A DNA stretch of 10,161 nt from Paraglomus occultum (GCA_910592205.1 CAJVPJ010001381.1:1-10161), one strand, 5' to 3'; shown: positions 1-8,094, counted from the stretch's first letter. The notes: generated by a model not told the origin, from the sequence alone. Numbers and translations: made by a program.

Positions 1-210
1 AAAGCGCTTCGTGGCCGCAGCTTGCGAAAGTCGCCAGTCGGGTATCCAGTCCTGGCGTACGGTGGACGGCCTGCTGTAAACGTTCTTTCCGTTACCAAAT
101 CGAATCAACGGGCAGTTACCGGTGACTCACCACTTTCGCCTGCGGGTGAAGTGATCCTGGTACGGGTTTGTTGAGTGGGTCACGGGGGATGCCCGGAAAC
201 TCTCAGACAT
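1..210 (-). CDS. 5' part of an unidentified spliced protein gene, running off the left edge
   Basis: On the minus strand an ATG at 210-208 opens a frame starting MSESFRASPVTHST. It reaches a GTGAGT donor at 130-125, so exon 1 is 131-210 (26 codons plus two bases). A 57-base intron ends in a tandem acceptor, CAGCAG (76-71). Exon 2 starts at 73 or 70, which changes Cys-Arg to Trp, and stays open to the window edge, including DWIPDWRLSQAAATKRF. Without splicing, the frame stops at a TGA that overlaps the donor. The block is much richer in GC than its surroundings, as expected of an exon island in this genome. I do not recognise the family: the visible N-terminus is polar, with a basic RRRK cluster and no signal peptide or membrane segment. 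A structured RNA ending at the T run near 213 was considered, because the island also holds short hairpins, but the start, donor, acceptor and phase all agree with a coding gene. Confidence 0.5.
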
Positions 211-480
211 CTCTTTTTTTTAACAGCTTTTAGATAACGTGGAGTAAGTATAAGGCAAGTAGCGCATTGTTTTACGTTATAAACTAACGCTATTTTTTTT
301 TCTTCTTTTGTTTTTTCCTTTTTCTCTCCCTGGTGGGTTTGCTGGGTGAACGGATTCAATGGGACACTTGGTGGGGTTGTGGGACTGATTCGGTGGTTGT
401 CCTTGAAGCTGGTCAGAGATAGATGGTGAGTTTACTGCTTGGCATGCCGATTGGAAGCAACAGTTATGCATTAAATTTAT
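211..480 (-). promoter_or_regulatory. Upstream region of the left-edge gene with long pyrimidine tracts
   Basis: This stretch lies directly upstream of the minus-strand start at 210. It has a T-run at 213-220 and an almost pure pyrimidine tract at about 291-330 (A/G-rich on the gene's own strand). Poly(dA:dT) tracts of this kind are common in fungal promoters as nucleosome-disfavouring elements. From about 325 to 470 the sequence is G/T-rich on the plus strand. A 64-codon minus-strand frame at 277-471 looks compositional, being rich in Pro, Asn, Gln and Lys, and is not called as a gene. No TATA box is obvious. Confidence 0.3.
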
Positions 481-721
481 ATAATTTTAACTATTATAAT
501 AACAGTATTAATATACGAGTGTTTGTATATCAAATAATAATTTATTAATATTTGCGAGTAAAAAAAAGAGAAATATTAACAGTATACAGCAGATACTGTA
601 TGTAATAATGTATTATGTACTATACGTATAAAAAGTCAAATAAATCAGCTTATTTAACTTGTACTATGAAGTGAGTTAAAGTTGACAGTCTCTTTCATTG
701 CTGACTTATTTCTAATTGACA

Positions 722-1554
722 TGCATGTTGTATGTCAATTTGGAATTATGTCAATTTGGAATTACGTTAATTTAGAATTTATGTCAATTCAATTGACATA
801 TGTCAAATTGAAATGGATAATCTATGAAGGAACGTATTTTATTATTCATTATCAAGACTATAATAACGCATGTAAATACAGCATGTTAATCGTAATGTAT
901 CATATACTCAATTTTATGCTTCTCATACTATATCAATGCTAATCTGTTCAGCAAAAAAAATATGGGCTTATTATAATCTTTGCTTGCTAATTTATTAGAA
1001 TCGGTCTTTCCCCTCCCGCAACTCCTTGTAATCAAATGTTTGATAATAATATTATGACAAGTTTATTAGATTTCGGACAATGTTAATATTGAGTTATTAG
1101 TTCTTGGTACATATTGAGATTTACTTCATGCAGTTTAATACTTAAAATTGCTAAATTACACTATAATTCATTATGACCGTGTAATAATTTGCTTGACGTT
1201 TGTAGAGTAGAGGTGAGACAAAACGACTAACCGTAACTGATAAAAATTTCTGAGCAAATAATCATATGATTAGATCCACATTTACCATTAACTGAAATGG
1301 TTGTTAGTACCTGTAATTATACCGACATCTATTAGAAATTAGAAGGTCAACAAGTCTTATTTAAAAAGTTTAAATTGAGCGACTTATAGAACACACTAAT
1401 AACTCATTTGTAAGAATACAATGCTTTTAATTCGTAGCATTTGTTATACTAGTTAACATTGCTTAATAATATCTTTTAAATAATTTACACATTATTCTAT
1501 ATTGACATAATTTCAACCTGACACATATCATTTAGAATTGACATACAACATGCA
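722..1554. repeat. Inverted repeat pair, 19 bases, enclosing about 0.8 kb
   Basis: TGCATGTTGTATGTCAATT at 722-740 recurs as its exact reverse complement at 1536-1554. Beyond the 19 bases the arms stay loosely similar inward: ATGTCAATT-like words continue at 1501-1540. They do not match outward, and I see no clear target-site duplication. The interior is AT-rich with no convincing ORF. This could be a diverged non-autonomous DNA element (MITE-like) or two copies of a dispersed repeat in opposite orientation. Confidence 0.4.
732..796. repeat. 16-base tandem repeat, about four copies
   Basis: Two exact copies of ATGTCAATTTGGAATT (732-747, 748-763) are followed by a diverged copy (764-780) and a partial one from 781. 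The core ATGTCAATT also occurs in reverse just before the array (714-722) and inside CAATTGACAT after it (near 790). Direct and inverted copies of one 9-mer are therefore packed into about 100 bases. A long plus-strand frame crosses here, but it has only a TTG start and 16 is not a multiple of three, so it is not supported as coding. Confidence 0.8.
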
Positions 1555-2965
1555 CACTTTAACTGTTTGTTAACGTTTTAATAACGATTTACTACTTACG
1601 GAATGCTAGAGTAGGCAGAGACGGCGTGGTTTTAGATCAACAAGAAGGATTAACTCCCTTGATATATGACATTGAAAAAATACTCTGGCTATGAACTTGA
1701 CTTTCAGACACTCAAAGTATCAGATCGACTTCAAGATTGCCTGCACCTTAATAGGACGTTTGGTCGACTTAAAGACTTGAATGACAAGAAAATTTTATAA
1801 TAATACCCAGTCCGCCATCTGCTCAACTAATAATGTTCTATTTACTGTCCTATTGACTACTTGTTAAAACTTAATGATATTATGTAACCAGAATTCGAAG
1901 TGTTCCGAATTTGATTATCCCACATGTCTGTTTGTATGCACATATGTTTACAATTTAAATAACACAAAGTGCGCACAGAATTCATGTTAATAATCTAATT
2001 TATCGTTCACATAATAATTGTCTCACTTTTTCGTGCTCTGTGTATTTAGTAGAGAATAATAGTTGGAAAAGACTATTTAACTATTAGTTGTTGATTGGAT
2101 AGAAGAACCAGGTACAATATCGAGAAACTTACTACAAGAACCGACAATGTCTTTGCTATATTGCAGTAACATTTAAAATTTCAATCACAAGCATATGCAG
2201 CAAATAATGGCTATTTAGAGGTGCTGAGTTAGTATTTTTATTCATTCCCTGTCGAATTACCTTAATCGCGTAAAACGCTGCCTTATTTGATGTCAAAGCC
2301 CTTAACGGTTATATTTAGAAAAAAAACTCATTATCAAAGTCAATAATTACGGGAGAGTCAACTCTCGGGGTTTAACTATCTTTCAGGCAAAACCGTAATT
2401 TTACCTGCTCTAGTCAAATACAACAACAGTAAATGACCCTTAAACAAGGCTTTATGACACACGACAGATTAATTGTTCTCCAGAGGGTCATCTCTGCCGA
2501 TGCGATCTATATAGAATTTACGATTTCACAACGAATCAGAACGAATCATTCAATTGAACGTGAATTTGCATTACTCGTACCATCGGAGTTACCCGAATTA
2601 TAATATCTAATAAGATTGTGGCGACTTATTGCAATCTAGGATTATTGCCAGCCATAACCATACGCAATTAACAATTTGACAGTCAAAAGAGGATTTCTCT
2701 AAAGTTTCGAGGTCATAAGTATACAAATTGGATGCTCACGTGTACAGCATGCTGTGGAGTAACGCATGTATCAATTGATGTTTTCATGGTCGATATGTCA
2801 CGTCGTCTATTGGTAAATAGTAATCGTCTTTGTTATTAGAAACGTAAAGTATCATATTTCAAGTGCTCTTGTCCCGATATAACGAGTTTCCTTGACAACA
2901 AAGTCGAATATGTGTCAAGTGAAGCAAAACCCATATCGAATAAATAACTAGTCTATCTGTCAAAA
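797..2965. other. AT-rich intergenic DNA without recognisable genes
   Basis: Stop codons are dense in all six frames, and I saw no exon-like GC island with matching splice sites, no tRNA B-box and no second tandem array. The only local structure noted is a near-perfect palindrome, GAGAGT-CA-ACTCTC, near 2352-2365. The right arm of the inverted repeat at 1536-1554 lies inside this stretch. Confidence 0.6.
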
Positions 2966-3226
2966 ATGGAGTACATATTACTCATGGTTTTGTTTGTTTC
3001 TCAAATGATTGTTACATTACATTTGTACGTCCTCTTCCTCCCGTCTTTAGCGCGGTTTAATATTGTGTTAGTTTTTAAAGTAATAATGCGCTTGACTATT
3101 ATTATCTGCACATTTTTTGACTGTGGTTTGGTTCTGAAAACTGTATCAAGTTTCCAAAGACAAGATGCTTTTATCGAAAGAGGCCAATGTCAACTTTGCA
3201 GAAAATACACTAGAATGTGCTATTGA
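2966..3226 (+). other. Open frame of uncertain status, hydrophobic N-terminus
   Basis: An ATG-started frame of 86 codons begins MEYILLMVLFVSQMIV and has a second hydrophobic run further on, so a translated product would be membrane-associated. Three cysteines lie close together near the C-terminus (QCQLCRKYTRMC). I do not recognise a family. There is no clear promoter or polyadenylation signal beside it. In DNA this rich in A and T such a frame can arise by chance, so it is listed as a low-confidence candidate. Confidence 0.15.
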
Positions 3227-3324
3227 ACATTTGGAAACGGCCAATTTCTTCAACGAACCCGTCCACCCTACCTCAAATTAAAGTTAACGTTTAAAATACA
3301 CGAGAGATGATTTGATAATATCAC

Positions 3325-3870
3325 ATGTTTCAACTGACAAAAAGTAGTACCAATAAATCGATAAAGACATTGACCGATTACAAAGAAGGTAGCTCTCATT
3401 ATCATCTTTTATCAGTCTACAGCTGGGGAGACAAAAGAAACCATTGCATTCACAATCTGACATTGTATAGAACGATTGTCATTGATACAGAAACCAAAAC
3501 CCACTAGCATAAAAGTGGATCAGTGTTGAGAAATTAGAAAATCGTTTCCCATAGTCAGTTAAAACCTTCTTATTTGACAAGTTGTACCATTATCAGCTAT
3601 CGCGAGAAACTCTTATGCAAGTATCGTTATCAGCAGACCATTAATGTAGTGTGCTCGAAGCAAGGACTATTTGTATACTATTATTTCCAACACATAAAAG
3701 TTGTGTTGTTTACGATAACGAACAAACAGAACATACAGCATGAAGTTATACCAATGTGCGAGCAACATTTGAGCACGAGATCTTTTATTGGGCAAATCAT
3801 AGTTTCGCTATTACACCACACAATGCATGAACGTTTCCCGATCAGTACTAGTATCGGGGGGTCCCCTTGA
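3325..3870 (+). pseudogene. Long reading frame with two stops, possible decayed coding sequence
   Basis: One plus-strand frame runs from an ATG at 3325 to a TGA at 3868 and contains only two in-frame stops, both TAG (3505-3507 and near 3535). By base composition I would expect roughly a dozen in about 180 codons. The frame splits into 60 codons and, after the second stop, about 110 codons. The later part includes the words HEVIPMCEQHLSTRSF and HHTMHERFPIST. I recognise no family. An intron spanning both stops is possible, since GT sites lie shortly before 3505 and CATAG precedes 3555, but no strong donor fits. It may be a decayed gene or transposon fragment, or chance. Confidence 0.2.
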
Positions 3871-4186
3871 TATACTCCTTGGTCACCGGATCATTGTTTC
3901 TTCTTGATTAGGGGCATCCCATCCCATCCCATCCCATCTTGCTTTACATGAACTAATCCAGTAATGCTAATTACTTGCTTATTTGTATAAGGACAATCAC
4001 GCTAAACAATGAGCCGGATAAAATTTTATAAACATGACTTGTGCCATTTATTGAAAGCAGATGATTCGCCGATCGGTAATTAAATACTACGTAGAAATCC
4101 ATATGCAGTAATAACGTCGTGTACACATCATGAAATTATATCGAACAAATAATATTATCTTTCTTTTCGCACATTATTCTTCTCGT
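3871..4186. other. Intergenic stretch downstream of the CAP gene
   Basis: Apart from the ATCCC microsatellite, this AT-rich stretch shows no gene. It lies on the 3' side of the minus-strand CAP gene, so it should contain that gene's 3' untranslated region. I saw no canonical AATAAA on the minus strand close to the stop codon. Confidence 0.5.
3915..3938. repeat. ATCCC microsatellite
   Basis: Four exact ATCCC units and a partial fifth stand in otherwise AT-rich DNA. The array is short and without coding context. Confidence 0.85.
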
Positions 4187-4894
4187 TCAGAGCTGAATAC
4201 CAATCTTCACATTATTTCCAGGACAAATAGGGACATGTGTTTGAACAGGGTCCGTTGACTGAGCAAAGTTTACTGTCCAGAAACCATCCTTGTATCCAAG
4301 ACCAAAATGTGTGTATTGATCGTTTAGGATATTGGCACGATGATTTGCCGACTTCATCCAACTTGGAGAATGGAAAAGGTTGGGAGAAGAAAAAAAAAGG
4401 AAATGTCAGTTTATATGTTATTACTCTTCAATAATTCCCAGCAGACAGATCACCATATACTTTTTGTACTTACGCATCAATAACATTAATCACTTCGTCT
4501 TCTTCAAATTCTCGTGCAATAATCTCTCCGACAACCCACCAAGGGAACAATTGTTCCGTTATACGTTGCCTGAGATCGCCTATTTCATCTTCGTGTGTGA
4601 AATTATTTGTTAAGGCCATGTATTCTGAGTGTAATTGGGCTGCCTTTGCTAGGCGGCTTTTTGGTGACGAACAAAGGTAGAGTATGAATAGGTGAATGAA
4701 TTGACTCACGCAGCTGAACAATCAAGTAGTCTAATCACTCACTCGTCAAGTATAAGCGGTTTTGCAGATACTATCGCTCGCTCTCTATTTACTAGACACA
4801 ACATTTTCGAAGCAGTCGATATTGGGTCTCCGGGTAGACCGTTTGCTATTTTACAGATTAATACTAATACTATTATACAGAGTCTTACGTTCAT
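4187..4894 (-). CDS. Secreted CAP-domain (SCP/PR-1-like) protein, three exons, 169 aa
   Basis: The exons are 4743-4894, 4474-4656 and 4187-4361. The introns are 4657-4742 (86 bases, GTGAGT...AAAAAG) and 4362-4473 (112 bases, GTAAGT...CCAAG). Phases agree and the total is exactly 170 codons including TGA. Residues 1-19 are a typical signal peptide (MNVRLCIIVLVLICKIANG). The CAP fold follows: MLCLVNRERA (31-40), then KAAQLHSEYMA (55-65) with the cavity His60, VVGEIIA (92-98) with Glu95, SANHRANILND (116-126) with His119, and the closing strand FWTVNFA (139-145). A fourth acidic ligand probably lies at 73-75. Cys33 and Cys158 are the cysteines of the mature part and could form a disulfide. CAP proteins are secreted and several bind sterols or lipids; fungal members act at the cell surface or in host contact. 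The protein is short, essentially the domain alone. The exact role is not visible from sequence. The family call is firm; the second acceptor (AAAAAG) is the least canonical site. Confidence 0.92.
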
Positions 4895-4928
4895 TTTTAT
4901 TCTCTTATGTTATTAAGAATGTAGAATG

Positions 4929-4937
4929 TTATATATA
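4929..4937 (-). promoter_or_regulatory. TATA box of the CAP gene
   Basis: TATATATAA on the minus strand lies about 35 bases upstream of the CAP start codon at 4894. This is the right orientation and would give a very short 5' leader. AT-rich surroundings make a chance match possible. Confidence 0.4.
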
Positions 4938-4939
4938 AT

Positions 4940-5659
4940 TATTTTTATGAAGTAACAAGTCTTCTTCAACGCACACACACGTACTATATATATACATATA
5001 CCTACCGATTTTGTGACACCTACTCTATTTACCCTGTTACAGCTTGCACAAAAGGGAACGATAAATAAATATAAATAGACCCGGTCTTGGCATTGCTAAT
5101 TCCGGATATATGTATTAGATCAAAACAAGTCATCTTCCTTCTGTTTCTGAACGATACTTTCCCCAAATCTTTATTAGTTTTTGACTTGACTGAATCTCAA
5201 AGGGTGATTTATGCATGTACAATTAACGTTAATAACGGACATGGACCAATAGCGTAAGAAATTGTATCATGGCTCCAAGCGCGATAATTAACTTGTCCAT
5301 AATAATACGATGCACGAATATACCTAATAAGTAAACTGAGATCGCTATTTGTTGGGTTGGGGGCTAAGTTTTTGGAAACTCACGTGCATTCACTTGACCT
5401 GATTCAAGGGCCACGACTTCCGCAAGTGCCAAGATGCTACAGTGACATATAAGGAAGGTGTGCACCTGTAGTGCGACTGTGCTATAGCTATTGCTATTAT
5501 TATTATTGTATTTCACAGTGCGATCAGATTGTAATTGTTACACGATATATTTGTAAAACCATGATACAGAACACAAACAACAATCGTTATCAAGACGGTA
5601 GTCAAATGGTGATGAAACGTTAAGCATCATTTTCAAAAACGTCATTATTATATGTTCTA
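4940..5659. other. Intergenic stretch between the CAP gene and the 16-base array
   Basis: It contains a short CA run (4972-4980) followed by TA dinucleotides (to about 5000), probably within or just beyond the CAP promoter. Around 5380-5480 the GC content rises and the minus strand has a 27-codon open stretch (containing HCSILALAEVVALES) bounded by a CAG acceptor-like site and a GTGAGT donor-like site near 5382. No start codon or partner exon could be found for it. No complete gene is supported. Confidence 0.4.
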
Positions 5660-5771
5660 CGCTGCATATAACTATCGCTGCATATAACTACCGCTGCATA
5701 TAACTACCGCTGCATATAACGACCGCTGCATATAACGACCGCTGCATATAACGACCGCTGCATATAACGAC
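5660..5771. repeat. Seven-copy 16-base tandem array
   Basis: Seven units of CGCTGCATATAACNAN follow each other without gaps from 5660 to 5771. Unit 1 ends in CTAT, units 2-3 in CTAC and units 4-7 in CGAC, so variants are sorted along the array, as expected from stepwise duplication. The last unit runs straight into an inverted copy of its own end (the hairpin at 5763-5803). The words TATAACGACC and GGTCGTTATA are typical of the terminal and subterminal repeats of pogo/Tigger-like DNA transposons, so the array may derive from the end of such an element. That link rests on general knowledge of the family. Confidence 0.95.
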
Positions 5772-5803
5772 CGATTTTGCTCGGCCCGAGTGCGGTCGTT
5801 ATA
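5763..5803. repeat. Perfect inverted repeat with an inner palindrome (hairpin)
   Basis: TATAACGACCG (5763-5773) is matched by CGGTCGTTATA (5793-5803), eleven perfect pairs. Between them lies a second stem, CTCGG/CCGAG (5780-5784 with 5786-5790). The left arm is the end of the last tandem unit and the right arm is an inverted copy of it. The sequence after the right arm (AAAGAGAGTTGATTGCAG) loosely resembles the outer part of pogo/Tigger-type inverted termini. Confidence 0.85.
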
Positions 5804-5960
5804 AAGAGAGTTGATTGCAGTTCATGATTCTCACCAATTTCTACAAAAATGCCCACTCTCCTTATTGGTATAATTGAAATATCATTTAATATTTCCCTAT
5901 CAGATATTAATATCCGTTTCAGTCTGCCTTAACCACGTCTGATACACTTTCTAAATTCAC

Positions 5961-6008
5961 CACCATCACCATCAATTTTCATCATCAATTTTCACCATCA
6001 TCAATTTT
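5961..6008. repeat. Short CATCA/ATTTT-type tandem repeat
   Basis: About three imperfect copies of a 14-15 base unit built of CATCATCAATTTTCA, preceded by CACCATCACCATCA. It is a simple low-complexity array with no coding context. Confidence 0.7.
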
Positions 6009-6326
6009 ATTCCCACCCCAACTCGTAACTGTTATACAATCCTCTATATTGCATGATGATGCGTAGGCTGAACAATGTTACATTATAATTCTGCAAGTTA
6101 TTGTGATTTTCGGAGCAATTGTCAAAGGCAAAATTTTTTACTTCTTTAAACTTTAAGTTTGGATTCAGGCATACAAAAATAAAGTTTATTACACAAGTCA
6201 TAGCCATAAGATAAAGTATCACTCTAAAATAAAGAATTATTTTGCCCCAAATCTTTTGATAAGCTGATAAAAATTTCCCATAAGATAATCTTTGCAAATC
6301 GAAGACTCGGTTGTTTGCCACCCAAC
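6007..6326 (-). other. Long open frame without a usable ATG, hydrophobic segment
   Basis: A minus-strand frame of more than 100 codons is open from about 6333 to a stop at 6007. The likely first residue is only a GTG, and the first in-frame ATG is in the middle, so as it stands it is not a complete eukaryotic gene. It could be an internal or last exon or a fragment. The translation contains LQRLSYGKFLSAYQKIWGK followed by a hydrophobic stretch (IILYFRVILYLMAMTCVINF) that could span a membrane. I do not recognise the family. A frame of this length is unusual but not impossible by chance at this base composition. Confidence 0.2.
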
Positions 6327-6396
6327 CAATTTTTCAGAACTCTAATTTTTGATGATAATCCATCTATTTATGTCTAGACCAGCCATCGCATCAGAA

Positions 6397-6545
6397 TAGT
6401 CGTAAACTCGAGAAGTCGGACAAAATCCCTCTGCACTTTTCTTTTTCTTTTTTTCTTTTCGATAAGTCGGATTCCTTGATAAGTCGGACAGCACTGCCCG
6501 CCCCACCGTGTCCGACTTACGAGTTTCACTATGTAGTCGTAAACT
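6397..6545. mobile_element. Short inverted-repeat element with pogo/Tigger-like ends (MITE-type)
   Basis: The left end, AAACTCGAGAAGTCGGACA (6404-6422), is mirrored at the right end by TGTCCGACTTACGAGTTT (6509-6526), an imperfect terminal inverted repeat of about 18 bases. AAGTCGGA occurs three times in direct orientation (6413, 6464, 6481) and once inverted, as subterminal repeats. A 12-base direct repeat, TAGTCGTAAACT, lies at 6397-6408 and 6534-6545, overlapping the left end and just outside the right end. The right end, CGAGTTTCACTA, is like the CAGTGAAACTCG-type terminus of many pogo/Tigger (CENP-B-related) elements, which insert at TA. It has no coding capacity and would depend on a transposase made elsewhere. 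The family assignment is inference from the ends. Confidence 0.55.
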
Positions 6546-6881
6546 TAAAAATTCGATTCAATACTGTACAATAAATGATAATAGATCCAACTATTCGATA
6601 TAACCGCCAATAATGACTTGTAAATCCTCGATAAAATGAAGCTATAACTTTAAAATCGTTACAACAGCCCATCAACCTTATCTGCATATATTAATATTAC
6701 TAGAAAACACACTGCAATTTTCCCCACATTAGTATTTACTATTACTTATTAATTTCATAATCATTGTATTGTTTCGATTACCCTAGTAAATTTTGTATAC
6801 CAAAGCGCCACACATGCTAAATTAGCAATCGAAACAGCTTCTCTACGTCAAGTCCTTTGGATTGAAGTATAAAACTTTACA

Positions 6882-6995
6882 TTACGCACCTCTACCATCT
6901 GTTAGCCTTTCCTTTGTTTCACGGAAACTTCCATCAATGTAATCAAAAACGCCCTGTATCTGAAAATTATTCGGATTGTCGCCATATTCGGGCTG
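6882..6995 (-). CDS. Probable coding exon of an unidentified small protein
   Basis: On the minus strand, after an acceptor-like AACAG (7000-6996), 37 codons read QPEYGDNPNNFQIQGVFDY and then IDGSFRETKERLTDGRGA before TAA at 6884-6882. The region is clearly richer in GC than its flanks, and the translation is balanced and hydrophilic with an amphipathic, charged C-terminal part, unlike the AT-driven noise around it. The frame is open upstream to a TGA at 7034-7032, so splicing from an upstream exon is likely. CAGCAG makes the acceptor ambiguous by one codon. A GTGCGT at 6889-6884 could be a donor, in which case the protein continues. A candidate first exon starts at the ATG at 7353 (MPNEEVEKRSTVAVP), but the donor joining them is not clear. 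I cannot name the family. Confidence 0.4.
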   Translation of the reverse strand, partial: QPEYGDNPNNFQIQGVFDYIDGSFRETKERLTDGRGA

Positions 6996-7443
6996 CTGTT
7001 TCACAATGGTACCGGAATTAAACAGGTTTAGTCACTTTTTCATGCTAACAAAGGCTCAGCCATAGTCGACTTTTCAAGTTCAGGAATACTTTGCTTTAGA
7101 AGCTTGAGAATATGTAGATGTCTCCACTAACGAATATTTCCAATCACGCATCTGCATTAAAATGATTTGTTTATGGAATGACCTTTTTTTTTCGAGCGAC
7201 GCCTGCTTGGATGTGATACGTGGCTTAAAGTAATGCACGCAGACCTTTTTCATGTAAACTGTTTAGGTATTAGTCAGTAAATTAAAGTTGATTTAGTGGG
7301 TCCTTTATTGGCACAGCTACGGTGGACCGCTTTTCAACTTCTTCATTAGGCATGTACTCACAGCTGTTTAGGTAAATGTTGAATGACTATTATTGATATA
7401 TTGCTGTAACCAAAGCGTGAGATATTGATTACTATTTATATAA
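6996..7443 (-). other. Possible upstream part of the small minus-strand gene
   Basis: A TATATAAATA at 7442-7433 (minus) precedes an ATG at 7353, which opens a 23-codon frame (MPNEEVEKRSTVAVP at its start). Further on, after CTAAACAG near 7260, a 57-codon lysine-rich frame begins MKKVCVHYFKPRITSK. Neither joins the exon at 6882-6995 through an unmistakable splice pair, so the gene structure is left open. Confidence 0.2.
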
Positions 7444-7632
7444 CGACGAATATAGAATAGTTTTTCTTATTTGCTATTAATAACTCAACTTTCTCACGAT
7501 AGTTACGGTGCATAAAAAAGTGTGCACGAGATCATGCCAAGGAGTAATTGAAGTAATGGCAATAAGAATGAACTATTACTGTTGGATAATACTAAATAAA
7601 AATTGTTTATCATATCGTAGGCTTTGGATGCA

Positions 7633-7640
7633 TATAAAAG
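7633..7640 (+). promoter_or_regulatory. TATA box candidate for the small plus-strand gene
   Basis: TATAAAAG is a consensus TATA element on the plus strand, about 120 bases upstream of the ATG at 7762. Confidence 0.3.
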
Positions 7641-7761
7641 AAAAATATAGTAAAGGCCTTGTATGAGAAATTTTATGGATCGTTTTTTCTCTTCACAAAA
7701 CGAACCGTTTGCATAATCAAAGGGTTGAAATTTTAAAGTGCACGAGTCATCAATATCTGCA

Positions 7762-8094
7762 ATGACTGCATTTTATTCTCGCGCGCGCGGGATCAAAACG
7801 GCCCAAACCATTTTGAGCAAAGGGGGAACGAGTGACTCGTCTGAATGGTTTGTGATGAATGCTGACTGCATTTTAAACGTCCAGCATCCATACTATGTCG
7901 TTAGCGCGTTTGCTCTGAGGCGATTTTGCATGTTTACCGCGGAATTCAAAAGATGGTATGACTAGTATGATGAGGACAAGGCAATGGTTCGTTCGATAAT
8001 TGATAAAACTCGTACGAAAAACGACTTTTGTCTCGTTGCTATCAGTCAGAGTGGTACTCTATTCCCTGTTCAGAAATTCATAGACATACGATGA
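7762..8094 (+). CDS. Candidate small gene, unidentified, possibly two exons
   Basis: An ATG at 7762 opens 67 codons to a TAG at 7963-7965. The stretch is richer in GC than its surroundings and encodes MTAFYSRARGIKTAQTILSK at its start. A possible GTATGA donor at 7956 and a CTATCAG acceptor ending at 8045 would remove 90 bases, a normal intron size here. They would extend the frame in phase to TGA at 8092-8094, giving about 81 residues. A TATA box (7633) and an AATAAA (8143-8148) sit at sensible distances. I recognise no family, and there is no signal peptide or clear membrane segment. TGACTGCATTTTA occurs twice (7763 and about 7862), and an uninterrupted (CG)5 lies at 7780-7789. It may also be a chance frame in a GC-richer patch. 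Confidence 0.3.

Noticed and set aside
1-220. Structured RNA (SRP, RNase P or MRP-like) ending at the T run
   Set aside because: Short hairpins and a T8 run suggested it, but none of the conserved cores of these RNAs is present, and a start codon, donor, acceptor and open exon on the minus strand explain the GC-rich block better.
277-471. 64-codon minus-strand frame
   Set aside because: It lies in the upstream region of the left-edge gene, has a low-complexity composition and continues into a pyrimidine tract.
682-942. 86-codon plus-strand frame across the 16-base array
   Set aside because: It has only a TTG start, runs through a tandem repeat whose period is not a multiple of three, and its translation is AT-driven hydrophobic noise.
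797-2965. tRNA or other Pol III gene in the long intergenic stretch
   Set aside because: No sequence close to a B-box (GGTTCGANTCC) with a matching A-box was found here or elsewhere in the window.
4237-4916. Plus-strand frames over the CAP gene
   Set aside because: They are shadows of the minus-strand exons, whose spliced product is a recognisable CAP protein.
5229-5300. Minus-strand 23-codon frame that looks like a signal peptide
   Set aside because: It starts MDKLIIALGAMIQFLTLL and stops at once. No good donor or following exon was found, so it is not supported as a gene.
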